Shown piece by piece: positions 16,256 to 24,135 of a stretch of DNA of 46,073 nucleotides. A model generated the notes under the pieces. The model was not told where the DNA came from. It saw nothing but the letters and a program-made list of their open reading frames with translations, and ran no database searches. Source of the DNA: an uncultured Bacteroidota bacterium. GTDB taxonomy: Bacteria > Bacteroidota > Bacteroidia > UKL13-3. The DNA lies in the NCBI GenBank assembly GCA_903910445.1, contig CAIVZR010000078.1:1-46073 (forward strand). The letters are read 5' to 3'. The position numbers and the translations under genes are program-made. Every line of letters starts with the position of its first letter. Position 1 is the first letter of the stretch.

Positions 16256-17260
16256 ATGAAACACCTGTTTACTCTTCTTGCTTTTTTATTTCACGGCTTC
16301 ACCCCTTCATTGTTAAATGCACAGGGCATTTATGTAGCTTCGGGCACTACCTTCGAAGTTGCCACAGGTACTACATTTCATGTAGATGGATTAACTTTAA
16401 TTAATTCTGCTCCTTTTGATTTTAATGGTTTGACCGTTACAAAAAATGCAACACGTACCAATAATGCGGGAGCTTCTCCTCCTCCAGCGGCCGACAGGTA
16501 TTATTTATTTAACACCAATACCCCTTCCTTTAGTGGTACAGTGCAGGTAAATTATGAAGATGTTGAAGTAATAGGCCTGGTCGAAAGTTCATTGCAAGTT
16601 AATAACTATTCGGGAACAGGTACTGTATGGAATAATTATACCAGCACTACCAATGACGTGACCAATAATTATGTTTTAAGCACAACGCTGAGTGGGGTTA
16701 CCCTTCGCGAAATAGCCCTAGCCTCTTCGTCGGCACCCTTACCTGTGACATGGTTGAATTTCACAGCCACCAAACAAGGAGATAACGTGCTGCTTCATTG
16801 GAGCACTGCACAAGAAAAAAATAGCCTCGACTTCGTGATACAGCATAGCTTTGATGGGAGAAATTTTACTGATCTAAATACGCAGTCAGCAGCCGGAACC
16901 AGTAGTACTATTTTACACTATAATTATATGCACAACACCCCGATTTCGGGTTTCAATTTTTATCGCATACTCCAACGCGATTTCAATGGTTTAAGTTCCT
17001 ATAGTGTAGTGCGACAAATTAATTTTAGCAAAGAAAAAATGGCCCCAAAAGTGCAAATTGTTGAAAACCCGATACAAGGTAACGATTTGCAAATTGTGAT
17101 CCAAGGCGAGGAGGATATTTCAATATATAATATGGTAGGTCAATTATTTTTTGAGAAGCATTTTGATAAAGGAATACATTCTATTGACATGAGCCATTTT
17201 GAAATAGGCACTTACCTCTTACGAACCAATACTAACACCATTAAACTATTAAAATTATAA
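16256..17260 (+). CDS. Secreted protein with T9SS C-terminal sorting domain
   Basis: 334 residues. Signal peptide MKHLFTLLAFLFHGFTPSLL up to NAQG; then a short beta-rich region with repeated GTTFEVATGTTFHV words; a middle beta-sandwich segment starting PLPVTWLNFTATKQGDNVLL (about 162-250), common in Bacteroidota surface proteins; and a C-terminal type A T9SS sorting domain (about 265-334, with NPIQGN, SIYNMVGQ and the end GTYLLRTNTNTIKLLKL). It should be exported by Sec, then moved through the outer membrane by T9SS. The passenger function is unknown. The next gene starts 27 bases later in the same direction. Confidence 0.85.
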   Translation: MKHLFTLLAFLFHGFTPSLLNAQGIYVASGTTFEVATGTTFHVDGLTLINSAPFDFNGLTVTKNATRTNNAGASPPPAADRYYLFNTNTPSFSGTVQVNYEDVEVIGLVESSLQVNNYSGTGTVWNNYTSTTNDVTNNYVLSTTLSGVTLREIALASSSAPLPVTWLNFTATKQGDNVLLHWSTAQEKNSLDFVIQHSFDGRNFTDLNTQSAAGTSSTILHYNYMHNTPISGFNFYRILQRDFNGLSSYSVVRQINFSKEKMAPKVQIVENPIQGNDLQIVIQGEEDISIYNMVGQLFFEKHFDKGIHSIDMSHFEIGTYLLRTNTNTIKLLKL

Positions 17261-17287
17261 ACCACCCTAAATTTCTATTTCCACCTT

Positions 17288-18913
17288 ATGAAAAAAATTA
17301 TTTTAAGTATTGGCCTACTGCTCTCAGTATATCTAATCCAAGCCCAAGTAGGTATTGGTACGGCCTCGCCCGCTACCTCCTCACAATTAGATGTAACCTC
17401 TACCACCAAAGGGTTTTTGCCCCCGAGAATGACCACTGCACAGAGAGATGCCATCTCAACGCCAGCCACGGGCTTGCAAATTTACAATACCGATAATAAA
17501 GCCATAGAAACATTTACCGGCACCACTGGCGAATGGCTTACTGTAGGTCAAGGGAAAGGTGCTATTGCTACCAATATATCAATAGGAGTGAATGCACTTT
17601 ATGCGAACACTACTGGGTTTGAGAATTCGGCTTTCGGTATTGAATCCCTTAAAAACAATACTAATGGATCTGTGAATACGGCTTTTGGCGCATATTCTCT
17701 TAATACAAACGTAAATGGAGCCAGAAACACAGCATTCGGTAGAAAGGCTTTGTATACTGCAAATGGGGCCTATGACAATACCGCTTTGGGCTATATAGCG
17801 TTACTAAGTAACAGCACCGGAAGCCATAATGTTGCAGTAGGTTCTGAAGCACTAGTTGCAAATACAACAGCAGAATATAATACAGCTGTTGGATCATTTT
17901 CATTGTGGACCAATACAACCGGAGGTGATAATACAGCAATTGGGTATTCTTCTTTAATTTTCAATCAAACGGGCTATCGCAATATCGCAGCTGGATTTGG
18001 CGCATTATACGCTAATACCACGGCTTCCTATAATGCTGCTTTTGGCGCACAATCGCTCTCAGCGAATACTACCGGCGAAAGAAATACTGCCATTGGTGCT
18101 GGAGCAATAGATTTTAATACAACCGGCAGTTATAATGCCGTATTAGGATTTTTAGCTGGCAGATATATTGGTGACGCTACCACATATAATACAGAAATTA
18201 ATAATGCTGTTTTAATCGGAGCCAATGCAATGCCATTAGCAGACCACGGTACCAATGAAATTGTAATCGGATACAATGCTGTTGGTAATGGAAGCAATAC
18301 CGTTCAGCTCGGTAACACCGCTATAACGAATGTGAAAACTAGTGGCACTGTCACTGTGGGAGCTGTTACTTATCCAAAAACCGATGGAACTGCGGGCCAG
18401 GTATTAACCACCAATGGCAGTGGAACACCTTCCTGGACCACCCCTAGCAGCACTGGCAACCACTACCTTGGCGAAGAATACCTTGGAGGTATTATTTTTA
18501 ATCTATTTACAACCAGCGATGGAATGCAACATGGTTTACTAGTTTCAAAAACGGAAACAACTGCTACATGGAGTGGCGCATCTTTAGTAGGTGCCGACAG
18601 AACAGAAGGTGGCGCCTATAATACGAATTTAATGCCCACAGGTGCAGGTACAGCAAGCACTTGGGTAGCAACACTTGGTGCAGGTTGGTACCTTCCATCT
18701 GTTGACGAATTAGTATTACTTTGGCATAATAGATATTATGTAAATAAAACAGCTAGAGCGATTAGTTCCACTTTGTTATCCTCTACGGCGGGCTATTGGA
18801 GTAGCACCGAGACTAGTGCGTCAAACGCTTTCTATTTATACTTCTACAACGGCGCCACAGACGCCAACGGCAAGACGACTACTTTTAGCGTGCGTGCCTT
18901 AAGGACTTTTTAA
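17288..18913 (+). CDS. Secreted repeat protein with DUF1566-like C-terminus (possible diversified surface ligand-binder)
   Basis: 541 residues. Signal peptide (1-20); an N-terminal segment (VGIGTASPATSSQLDVTSTT, then KGFLPPRMTTAQRDAI) common in Bacteroidota; about nine repeats of 23-24 residues (about 95-310) built on NTAxGxxSLxxNTTGxx, resembling the beta-roll head repeats of trimeric adhesins and tail fibres; a linker (GQVLTTNGSGTPSW); and a C-terminal DUF1566/Lcl-like domain (about 395-541) with WYLPSVDEL, GYWSSTETS and the ending VRALRTF. That fold is used in C-type-lectin-like and DGR-diversified proteins. Its last 40 codons have unusual codon use (see the variable-region entry). No T9SS sorting domain is seen. 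Confidence 0.82.
   Translation: MKKIILSIGLLLSVYLIQAQVGIGTASPATSSQLDVTSTTKGFLPPRMTTAQRDAISTPATGLQIYNTDNKAIETFTGTTGEWLTVGQGKGAIATNISIGVNALYANTTGFENSAFGIESLKNNTNGSVNTAFGAYSLNTNVNGARNTAFGRKALYTANGAYDNTALGYIALLSNSTGSHNVAVGSEALVANTTAEYNTAVGSFSLWTNTTGGDNTAIGYSSLIFNQTGYRNIAAGFGALYANTTASYNAAFGAQSLSANTTGERNTAIGAGAIDFNTTGSYNAVLGFLAGRYIGDATTYNTEINNAVLIGANAMPLADHGTNEIVIGYNAVGNGSNTVQLGNTAITNVKTSGTVTVGAVTYPKTDGTAGQVLTTNGSGTPSWTTPSSTGNHYLGEEYLGGIIFNLFTTSDGMQHGLLVSKTETTATWSGASLVGADRTEGGAYNTNLMPTGAGTASTWVATLGAGWYLPSVDELVLLWHNRYYVNKTARAISSTLLSSTAGYWSSTETSASNAFYLYFYNGATDANGKTTTFSVRALRTF
18790..18913 (+). other. Candidate variable region (DGR-like) at the 3' end of the repeat-protein gene
   Basis: From 18824 to 18871, 12 of 16 codons have the form NNC (aac, ttc, tac, ggc, gcc, gac), against 2 of the 16 codons at 18737-18784. 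The residues are mostly Asn, Tyr, Phe, Ala, Gly and Asp. This is what adenine-directed mutation of AAC-rich template codons would leave, and it sits exactly at the end of a DUF1566-like domain, the usual place. No template repeat or reverse transcriptase is visible in this window, so this is inference. Confidence 0.4.
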
Positions 18914-18980
18914 TAATTTTCTATTTAGTAATTACAAGGAAGCAATCAGTTTTTTTGGAGTGCATTGTTATGTACTAGGA

Positions 18981-20819
18981 CTACTCTACCGTAACACTCT
19001 TTGCTAAGTTTCTTGGCTGGTCTACATTACAGCCACGCATGATGGCAATATGGTAACTCAATAATTGCAATGGAATGGTAGCAACCAACGGGATCAAACA
19101 ATCTTCTGTATGAGGAATCTCAATTACATATTCAGCCATCTCACGTATCTTGGTATCACCTTCCGATACAATGGCGATGATACGTCCTTTACGAGCTTTC
19201 ACTTCCTGGATATTGCTCACCACCTTTTCGTAATTTGCACCTTCGGTAGCGATAACTACCACAGGCATATTTTCATCAATCAAGGCAATCGGGCCATGTT
19301 TCATTTCTGCAGCCGGATATCCTTCTGCATGGATGTATGAAATTTCTTTCAATTTCAAGGCGCCTTCTAAGGCAACTGGAAAGCAATAGCCTCTTCCTAA
19401 ATATAAAAAGTTTTGAGCGTCCTTAAATTTCTCGGCAATTTTTACAATCAACGAGTCCGACAATAATGCCTTTTCCACCTTTGCTGGAATGGCTTCTAGC
19501 TCACTAAATAAACGACGTAAATCTTTATCAGCAATTTTACCTCGCAATTGTGCAATATGCAATGCAATCAAAGTAAGTACTGTTACTTGTGCAGTAAATG
19601 CTTTGGTGGAGGCTACCCCAATTTCTGGCCCGGCATGGGTATAAGCACCCGCATGCGTCATGCGTGGGATACTGCTTCCTACTACATTACAGATGCCAAA
19701 AATCATAGCTCCTTTGCTTTTTGCCAGTTCAATGGCGGCTAATGTATCCGCGGTTTCCCCACTTTGAGAAATAGCAATCACAATATCATCTTCGGTTACA
19801 ACAGGGTTGCGGTATCTAAATTCCGAAGCATATTCAACCTCAACTGGGATGCGGGCAAAATCTTCAAATAAATATTCGGCTACCAGGCCTGCATGCCAGC
19901 TGGTGCCACAAGCAACAATGATAATTCGTTTGGCATTGATGAATTTATGTTCGTACTCACGCAATCCACTCATCTGAAAAGTTCCATTCTTTGCATTGAT
20001 ACGACCACGCATACTATCCAAAATACTACGAGGTTGCTCATAGATTTCTTTCAACATGAAATTTTCGTATCCACCTTTTTCAATGCTCTCCAAACTCAAA
20101 TTTAATTCTTTGATATATGGATTTTCAATCACACGATTCTCAATGGTTTTGATGGTGAGTTTATTATCACGGATAATCGCAATTTCGCGGTCTTCCAAAT
20201 AAATCACATTACGAGTATATTCAATGATTGGCGTGGCATCGCTGGCAACAAAATATTCACCAACTCCTACACCTACCACTAACGGACTACCTTTACGAGC
20301 CGCGATTAATAAGTCGGGATGATTTTTACTGATGATGGCGATGGCATATGCACCAACTACTTCATTGAGTGCTAAACGTACCGCTTCATCTAATTCTACT
20401 TTAGCATTATCACGAATATCTTCTATGAAATGAATCAATACTTCTGTATCTGTATCGCTATTGAAAGTATGACCTTTCTTCACTAAGGCTTCTTTAATTG
20501 AAGCATAGTTTTCAATGATACCATTATGTATGATGGCCAAGGTACCATCCTGGCTCAAATGAGGATGTGCATTGCGGTCGTTGGGTTCGCCATGGGTAGC
20601 CCAGCGGGTATGTCCGATGCCTACATGGCCCTGAACATTTTTATTGGATGCAAACTCTTCCAGTTCCGATACCTTACCCGCTTTTTTATAAACGTTGAGT
20701 GAGTTATTCAAGAGTGCAACTCCCGCACTATCATAACCGCGGTATTCCAGCCTTTTCAAACCGTTGATTAAAATGGGATAAGCTTCTTTGCTACCAATGT
20801 ATCCTACAATGCCACACAT
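18981..20819 (-). CDS. glmS: Glutamine--fructose-6-phosphate aminotransferase (isomerizing)
   Basis: Makes glucosamine 6-phosphate from fructose 6-phosphate and glutamine, the first step to UDP-GlcNAc for peptidoglycan and LPS. 612 residues, full length. The N-terminal glutaminase domain starts MCGIVGYIGSKEAY, with Cys2 as nucleophile, and has GLKRLEYRGYDSAGVA and HTRWATHGEPND. Two SIS sugar-isomerase domains follow (ACGTSWHAG, SQSGETADT, ASTKAFTAQ; then GRGYCFPVALEGALKLKE), and the C-terminus ends LAKSVTVE with the conserved Lys. It is a single gene, convergent with the repeat protein (67-base gap). A TATTTTCG sequence 28 bases upstream (20847-20854) is a possible -7 box. No glmS ribozyme is seen in the short leader. 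Confidence 0.97.
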   Translation of the reverse strand: MCGIVGYIGSKEAYPILINGLKRLEYRGYDSAGVALLNNSLNVYKKAGKVSELEEFASNKNVQGHVGIGHTRWATHGEPNDRNAHPHLSQDGTLAIIHNGIIENYASIKEALVKKGHTFNSDTDTEVLIHFIEDIRDNAKVELDEAVRLALNEVVGAYAIAIISKNHPDLLIAARKGSPLVVGVGVGEYFVASDATPIIEYTRNVIYLEDREIAIIRDNKLTIKTIENRVIENPYIKELNLSLESIEKGGYENFMLKEIYEQPRSILDSMRGRINAKNGTFQMSGLREYEHKFINAKRIIIVACGTSWHAGLVAEYLFEDFARIPVEVEYASEFRYRNPVVTEDDIVIAISQSGETADTLAAIELAKSKGAMIFGICNVVGSSIPRMTHAGAYTHAGPEIGVASTKAFTAQVTVLTLIALHIAQLRGKIADKDLRRLFSELEAIPAKVEKALLSDSLIVKIAEKFKDAQNFLYLGRGYCFPVALEGALKLKEISYIHAEGYPAAEMKHGPIALIDENMPVVVIATEGANYEKVVSNIQEVKARKGRIIAIVSEGDTKIREMAEYVIEIPHTEDCLIPLVATIPLQLLSYHIAIMRGCNVDQPRNLAKSVTVE

Positions 20820-21356
20820 AGATTTTCTGAGATGTAATTTTACCTGCGAAAATACGGTTTTTTGGGTGGATAATTAAATGACATATGACGGGAAGACATA
20901 CGACGGGAATCATGGCGAGAGTATTATCTCTAATTGAATTAATTAAATATGTGATTCGTCGAAAATAATTCCAAGAGCAATGTATTAACTACAACTTAGT
21001 TCAACAAATTTAGTTCAACCCCGTTGGGGTTGAGAATACAATCCATCATTTAACCATAGGTTTCACCTATGGCTATTATTATTCAACTGCTTCGCAGTTG
21101 GGAAGTATTGATGAGGATATAAGTAGGACATAAGACATGTGACGGGAAGACATATGACTTGAAGACTTACGACGGGAACCAGGGATGTGTTTCTGAGATG
21201 TGAGTTTAAAAATTTCTTTTTGATCTATTCTTACTGCTGTATTGAAAAACGATTTACGTCTTACGGTTTACGATTCACCATTCACCATTCCGCCCCCCCT
21301 CCAAGCAACCAATCCACAAAACATCTCGATTACTTATTCAATAAGCCTCTTTAATG
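20820..21356. repeat. Intergenic region with 15-bp tandem repeats and three palindromes
   Basis: No gene is present. A 15-bp unit GACATAYGACGGGAA occurs twice in tandem at 20880-20909 and, slightly degenerate, three times at 21134-21178 (a partial unit precedes at 21127). Between them lie three perfect palindromes: 21015-21033 (TCAACCCC-GTT-GGGGTTGA), 21054-21072 (CCATAGGT-TTC-ACCTATGG) and 21084-21100 (CAACTGC-TTC-GCAGTTG). Word-like low-complexity sequence continues at 21250-21291. Confidence 0.7.
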
Positions 21357-22274
21357 ATGAAAAGAAAAGAACTACAGCTCACCATCGAGAAACCCTGCTT
21401 GGCTTCCTGGGATGCCATGAAACCCAATACACTCGGGCGCCATTGCGATCATTGCGCAAAGCAGGTATACGACGCCACGAATCTCACTCCAGAAGAAATT
21501 TTTGAAATCTTCATCGAGCAAAAAGGAAATGCTTGTATGCGCGTTCCCTCAAATTTGCTCGAGGAGCCATTCGTGATTTCATTACCTGAGAAAAATTTTT
21601 CGGTTAAGAATATTTACAGGAAAGTAGCACTTTTTATTGGTATGCAAATGCTCTTCTTCCAGCAAATAAAAGCACAAATCAACCAACTTGCGAATAATGA
21701 TAAGTTGAGTGATGGCACCGTCAAACGAAATACGAAAAGTATTTGTATTACTGGAACAGTAGCGTTTCGTAAAGACACCTTCCCATTGGAAAACATGAAG
21801 ATTGAACTGAAAAGAAATAATATAGTTCTCGCCTGTACGCAAGCATTTAAAGATGGTTCATTTATCTTAGAATTACCCAACTATGAACAGGAGGAAGGAA
21901 GATTAAGCATCTTGTTCAGCCATCCTAATTATTCCGATGTTTTATCAAAACCATTTTTAATAAATAAGCCGCGTATTGTAATGGATACAGTGTATTATGA
22001 TCTGGAATTAAAGACAAGAAAACCAAATATACAAGGTATGCTAACCTCAACCGAAAAAAGAGTGCATGTAAATCAAATTGATATGTCATCACTTGTTTCT
22101 AGAACTGGATCTATTAATATAACCAAAAAAGTTAATAATAGGGCAGACGATCGAACTGATCAACTAGAACGTAATTACCAGCTAATCAAAGAGGCAAATG
22201 TTATCCTAAGAAAAAATGAAATTCCAGCGATTGATGTGAATCGTTTGAGAAATATCAAAGACAACGAATTATAA
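21357..22274 (+). CDS. Four-Cys / TM / CarboxypepD_reg-like protein, paralog A
   Basis: 305 residues from the second of two adjacent Met codons, chosen by comparison with the paralog (MKRKELQ against MKKKELQ). The N-terminal module has Cys14, Cys30, Cys33 and Cys60 in the pattern KPC...GRHCDHCAKQVYDAT...ACMR, a likely metal-binding module seen in many Bacteroidota membrane proteins. A single membrane segment follows (about 87-107, VALFIGMQMLFFQQIKAQ), then a beta-sandwich like the carboxypeptidase regulatory domain (about 127-215) and a polar tail. The N-terminus should be cytoplasmic and the rest periplasmic. Function unknown. Tandem with paralog B, 17 bases apart. Confidence 0.75.
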   Translation: MKRKELQLTIEKPCLASWDAMKPNTLGRHCDHCAKQVYDATNLTPEEIFEIFIEQKGNACMRVPSNLLEEPFVISLPEKNFSVKNIYRKVALFIGMQMLFFQQIKAQINQLANNDKLSDGTVKRNTKSICITGTVAFRKDTFPLENMKIELKRNNIVLACTQAFKDGSFILELPNYEQEEGRLSILFSHPNYSDVLSKPFLINKPRIVMDTVYYDLELKTRKPNIQGMLTSTEKRVHVNQIDMSSLVSRTGSINITKKVNNRADDRTDQLERNYQLIKEANVILRKNEIPAIDVNRLRNIKDNEL

Positions 22275-22291
22275 ATTTAAAACCGATTATT

Positions 22292-23182
22292 ATGAAAAAG
22301 AAAGAACTGCAACTCCAAATCGAGAAACCCTGCCTTGCCAATTGGGATGCCATGAAACCCAATACGCTTGGGCGACATTGCGATCATTGCGCAAAGCAGG
22401 TTTACGATGCTACCAATTTATCTCCAGAAGAAATTCTCGCCTTCTACGCCCGTAATAACGGACAAGCATGCATGCGCATTCGCACCGATCTCATCAATAA
22501 ACCGTTTATCATGCAAGAACCCGTATGGTATCAAAATCTTATTCAATTTCCTAAACGTGTGGCTTTTATTCTCGGTTTGCAGTTCTTGTTTTTTCAACAA
22601 ATCAAAGCACAAGTAAAAGGAATCGTGAGCTCCGATAAAAACCGAGATGGTGTTTTGAAAAGATATTTTAAATCGGTGAGTATTTCTGGTACTGTAGCCG
22701 ATAGCGCTACCCAGGAACCGATTCCTTACGTTCAGGTGCGCGTGCTTCAAGGCAATAAAGTAATAGGCACCACCACCTGCAAATTCGATGGCACTTACAA
22801 AATTGATCTCCGCGATTCTGTCGAACCCAATGCACCTGCTTCCATAGAGTTTATGCAAACAGCCTTCGATACCGCCATCATCAAATCATTTCAATTCAAT
22901 AAAAACAAAATTGTAATTGATACAGTTTTTCTTGATCAATCGTTTTCGATGCTGAAGGAAATTGATATTGACGCTCCAAAGATTGAAGAACGAGATTATA
23001 ATGCATATATGACTCGCAGAATCGGTAATAGCAGTTATTCTGTGGGGCTAATGAGTATTACACAAATGGAATATAAATTAAGTCCTGCCGAACTCTCCAA
23101 ACTCATCCCTCCAATCATCGACCCTTCTCCACGTAATACACAGAATGATTTGAAGCCAGGTGCCACGCCTTTCTTGCAATAA
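22292..23182 (+). CDS. Four-Cys / TM / CarboxypepD_reg-like protein, paralog B
   Basis: 296 residues with the same plan as the preceding gene: four-Cys N-terminus (KPCLANWDAMKPNTLGRHC then DHCAKQVYDATNL, later ACMR), a membrane segment near residues 88-107 (VAFILGLQFLFFQQIKAQ), and a CarboxypepD_reg-like domain (SISGTVADSATQEPIPYVQV, then FDGTYKIDL). The first 60 codons are very close to paralog A even at third positions, while the rest has diverged strongly. The stop codon directly abuts the stop of the convergent gene at 23183. Function unknown; a surface-sensing or envelope role is a guess. Confidence 0.75.
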   Translation: MKKKELQLQIEKPCLANWDAMKPNTLGRHCDHCAKQVYDATNLSPEEILAFYARNNGQACMRIRTDLINKPFIMQEPVWYQNLIQFPKRVAFILGLQFLFFQQIKAQVKGIVSSDKNRDGVLKRYFKSVSISGTVADSATQEPIPYVQVRVLQGNKVIGTTTCKFDGTYKIDLRDSVEPNAPASIEFMQTAFDTAIIKSFQFNKNKIVIDTVFLDQSFSMLKEIDIDAPKIEERDYNAYMTRRIGNSSYSVGLMSITQMEYKLSPAELSKLIPPIIDPSPRNTQNDLKPGATPFLQ

Positions 23183-24013
23183 TTATTCAAGCAAGATTTG
23201 TTCGCGCTTCATCTCCTTGTTTCCTGCCAGCATCACAATATAATAAGTGCCGGCTTTGTAATCGGTATTCTTCACGCTATAATTAATTCTTAAGATGCCA
23301 GCTTCCTTGCTCTCTTTCACAAATACTTTCACCACACGGTTTTGAGCGTCAACCATCTGTACCACCACGGGGGCTTTGTTTACTAATACAATATCGAAAG
23401 TGCCTTCTACCATGGCTTCCTTGCGTACCTTGGGTTTGGCTTTGGTATAATTGGTAATATGTTTTTCGGTGGCCACAAAGCCTCTCAAGGCATTGGTCAT
23501 CTCATAATCATCGCCTTCATCGCTTCCAATAGTTGCCAGCGAATTATTATCGGTGATGGTCCAAACGGCACTCTGAGCATGTGCATTCTGATATTTCTTT
23601 TGTTCGATAAATTTCGTCAACCGCAATAAAGCACCCTGTGCCATCTGCCCCAGTTTGAAGGGTATTTTTCCTGGCGACGACTTATGGGCATTGATACACA
23701 TGGCATATACCGCCGTGGTCACAATGCGCTTGGGAGTTAGGCGTACATGCTCACTTTGAGTAATCACTAAGTTTTGTGAGCTGCTATCGCTACAAGTGAT
23801 TTTTTGTCCGCAGTCAATATCCACATCCAAAGTTTGCGCCGTAGTATTTTCGGTAATCACCGTCGCACAACGCCCAGTATGGCCATCGTTGCCCATGATC
23901 TTCAGTTTTACAAATCCTTTGGCTACAGCATCGCTGAGTTTGAGTCGGGTTTGGGCCTGCACCGAGAGGCAGAACACCAATAATAGGAGGGAGGTGAGGA
24001 TGGATATTTTCAT
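23183..24013 (-). CDS. Secreted protein of unknown function (276 aa)
   Basis: A Sec signal peptide (ISILTSLLLLVFCLSVQAQT) precedes about 255 residues. The first part carries CATVITENTTAQTLDVDIDC, then GQKITCSD, TPKRIVTTAVYAMCINAHKS and SPGKIPFKLGQMA, suggesting a compact disulfide- or metal-bearing domain with Cys residues at about 49, 67, 73 and 105. The last 70 residues (TFDIVLVNKAPVVVQMVDAQ then NRVVKVFVKESKEAGI) look like a small beta-sandwich, similar to the core of a T9SS sorting domain, but the usual PNP motif is missing. I do not recognise a family. It converges on paralog B with no intervening base. Confidence 0.7.
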   Translation of the reverse strand: MKISILTSLLLLVFCLSVQAQTRLKLSDAVAKGFVKLKIMGNDGHTGRCATVITENTTAQTLDVDIDCGQKITCSDSSSQNLVITQSEHVRLTPKRIVTTAVYAMCINAHKSSPGKIPFKLGQMAQGALLRLTKFIEQKKYQNAHAQSAVWTITDNNSLATIGSDEGDDYEMTNALRGFVATEKHITNYTKAKPKVRKEAMVEGTFDIVLVNKAPVVVQMVDAQNRVVKVFVKESKEAGILRINYSVKNTDYKAGTYYIVMLAGNKEMKREQILLE

Positions 24014-24135
24014 GATGTAAGTGAATTGGTATAACCCTTAATGAGGTATTCTTTGATAAAGTAAATGCGTTTAGGGATTTTTTAGCTTAAGTAATGCTCA
24101 GAACGATTAATATTGCAACCTTATTTTATTTTATC

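Noticed and set aside
18914-18980. The short gap after the repeat protein as a template repeat or DGR hairpin.
   Set aside because: It is too short, has no similarity to 18790-18913, and forms no GC-rich hairpin.
20880-21178. The 15-bp repeats as a CRISPR or an origin iteron set.
   Set aside because: Two units are directly adjacent without spacers, and there is no rep gene or AT-rich unwinding region with DnaA boxes that I can recognise.
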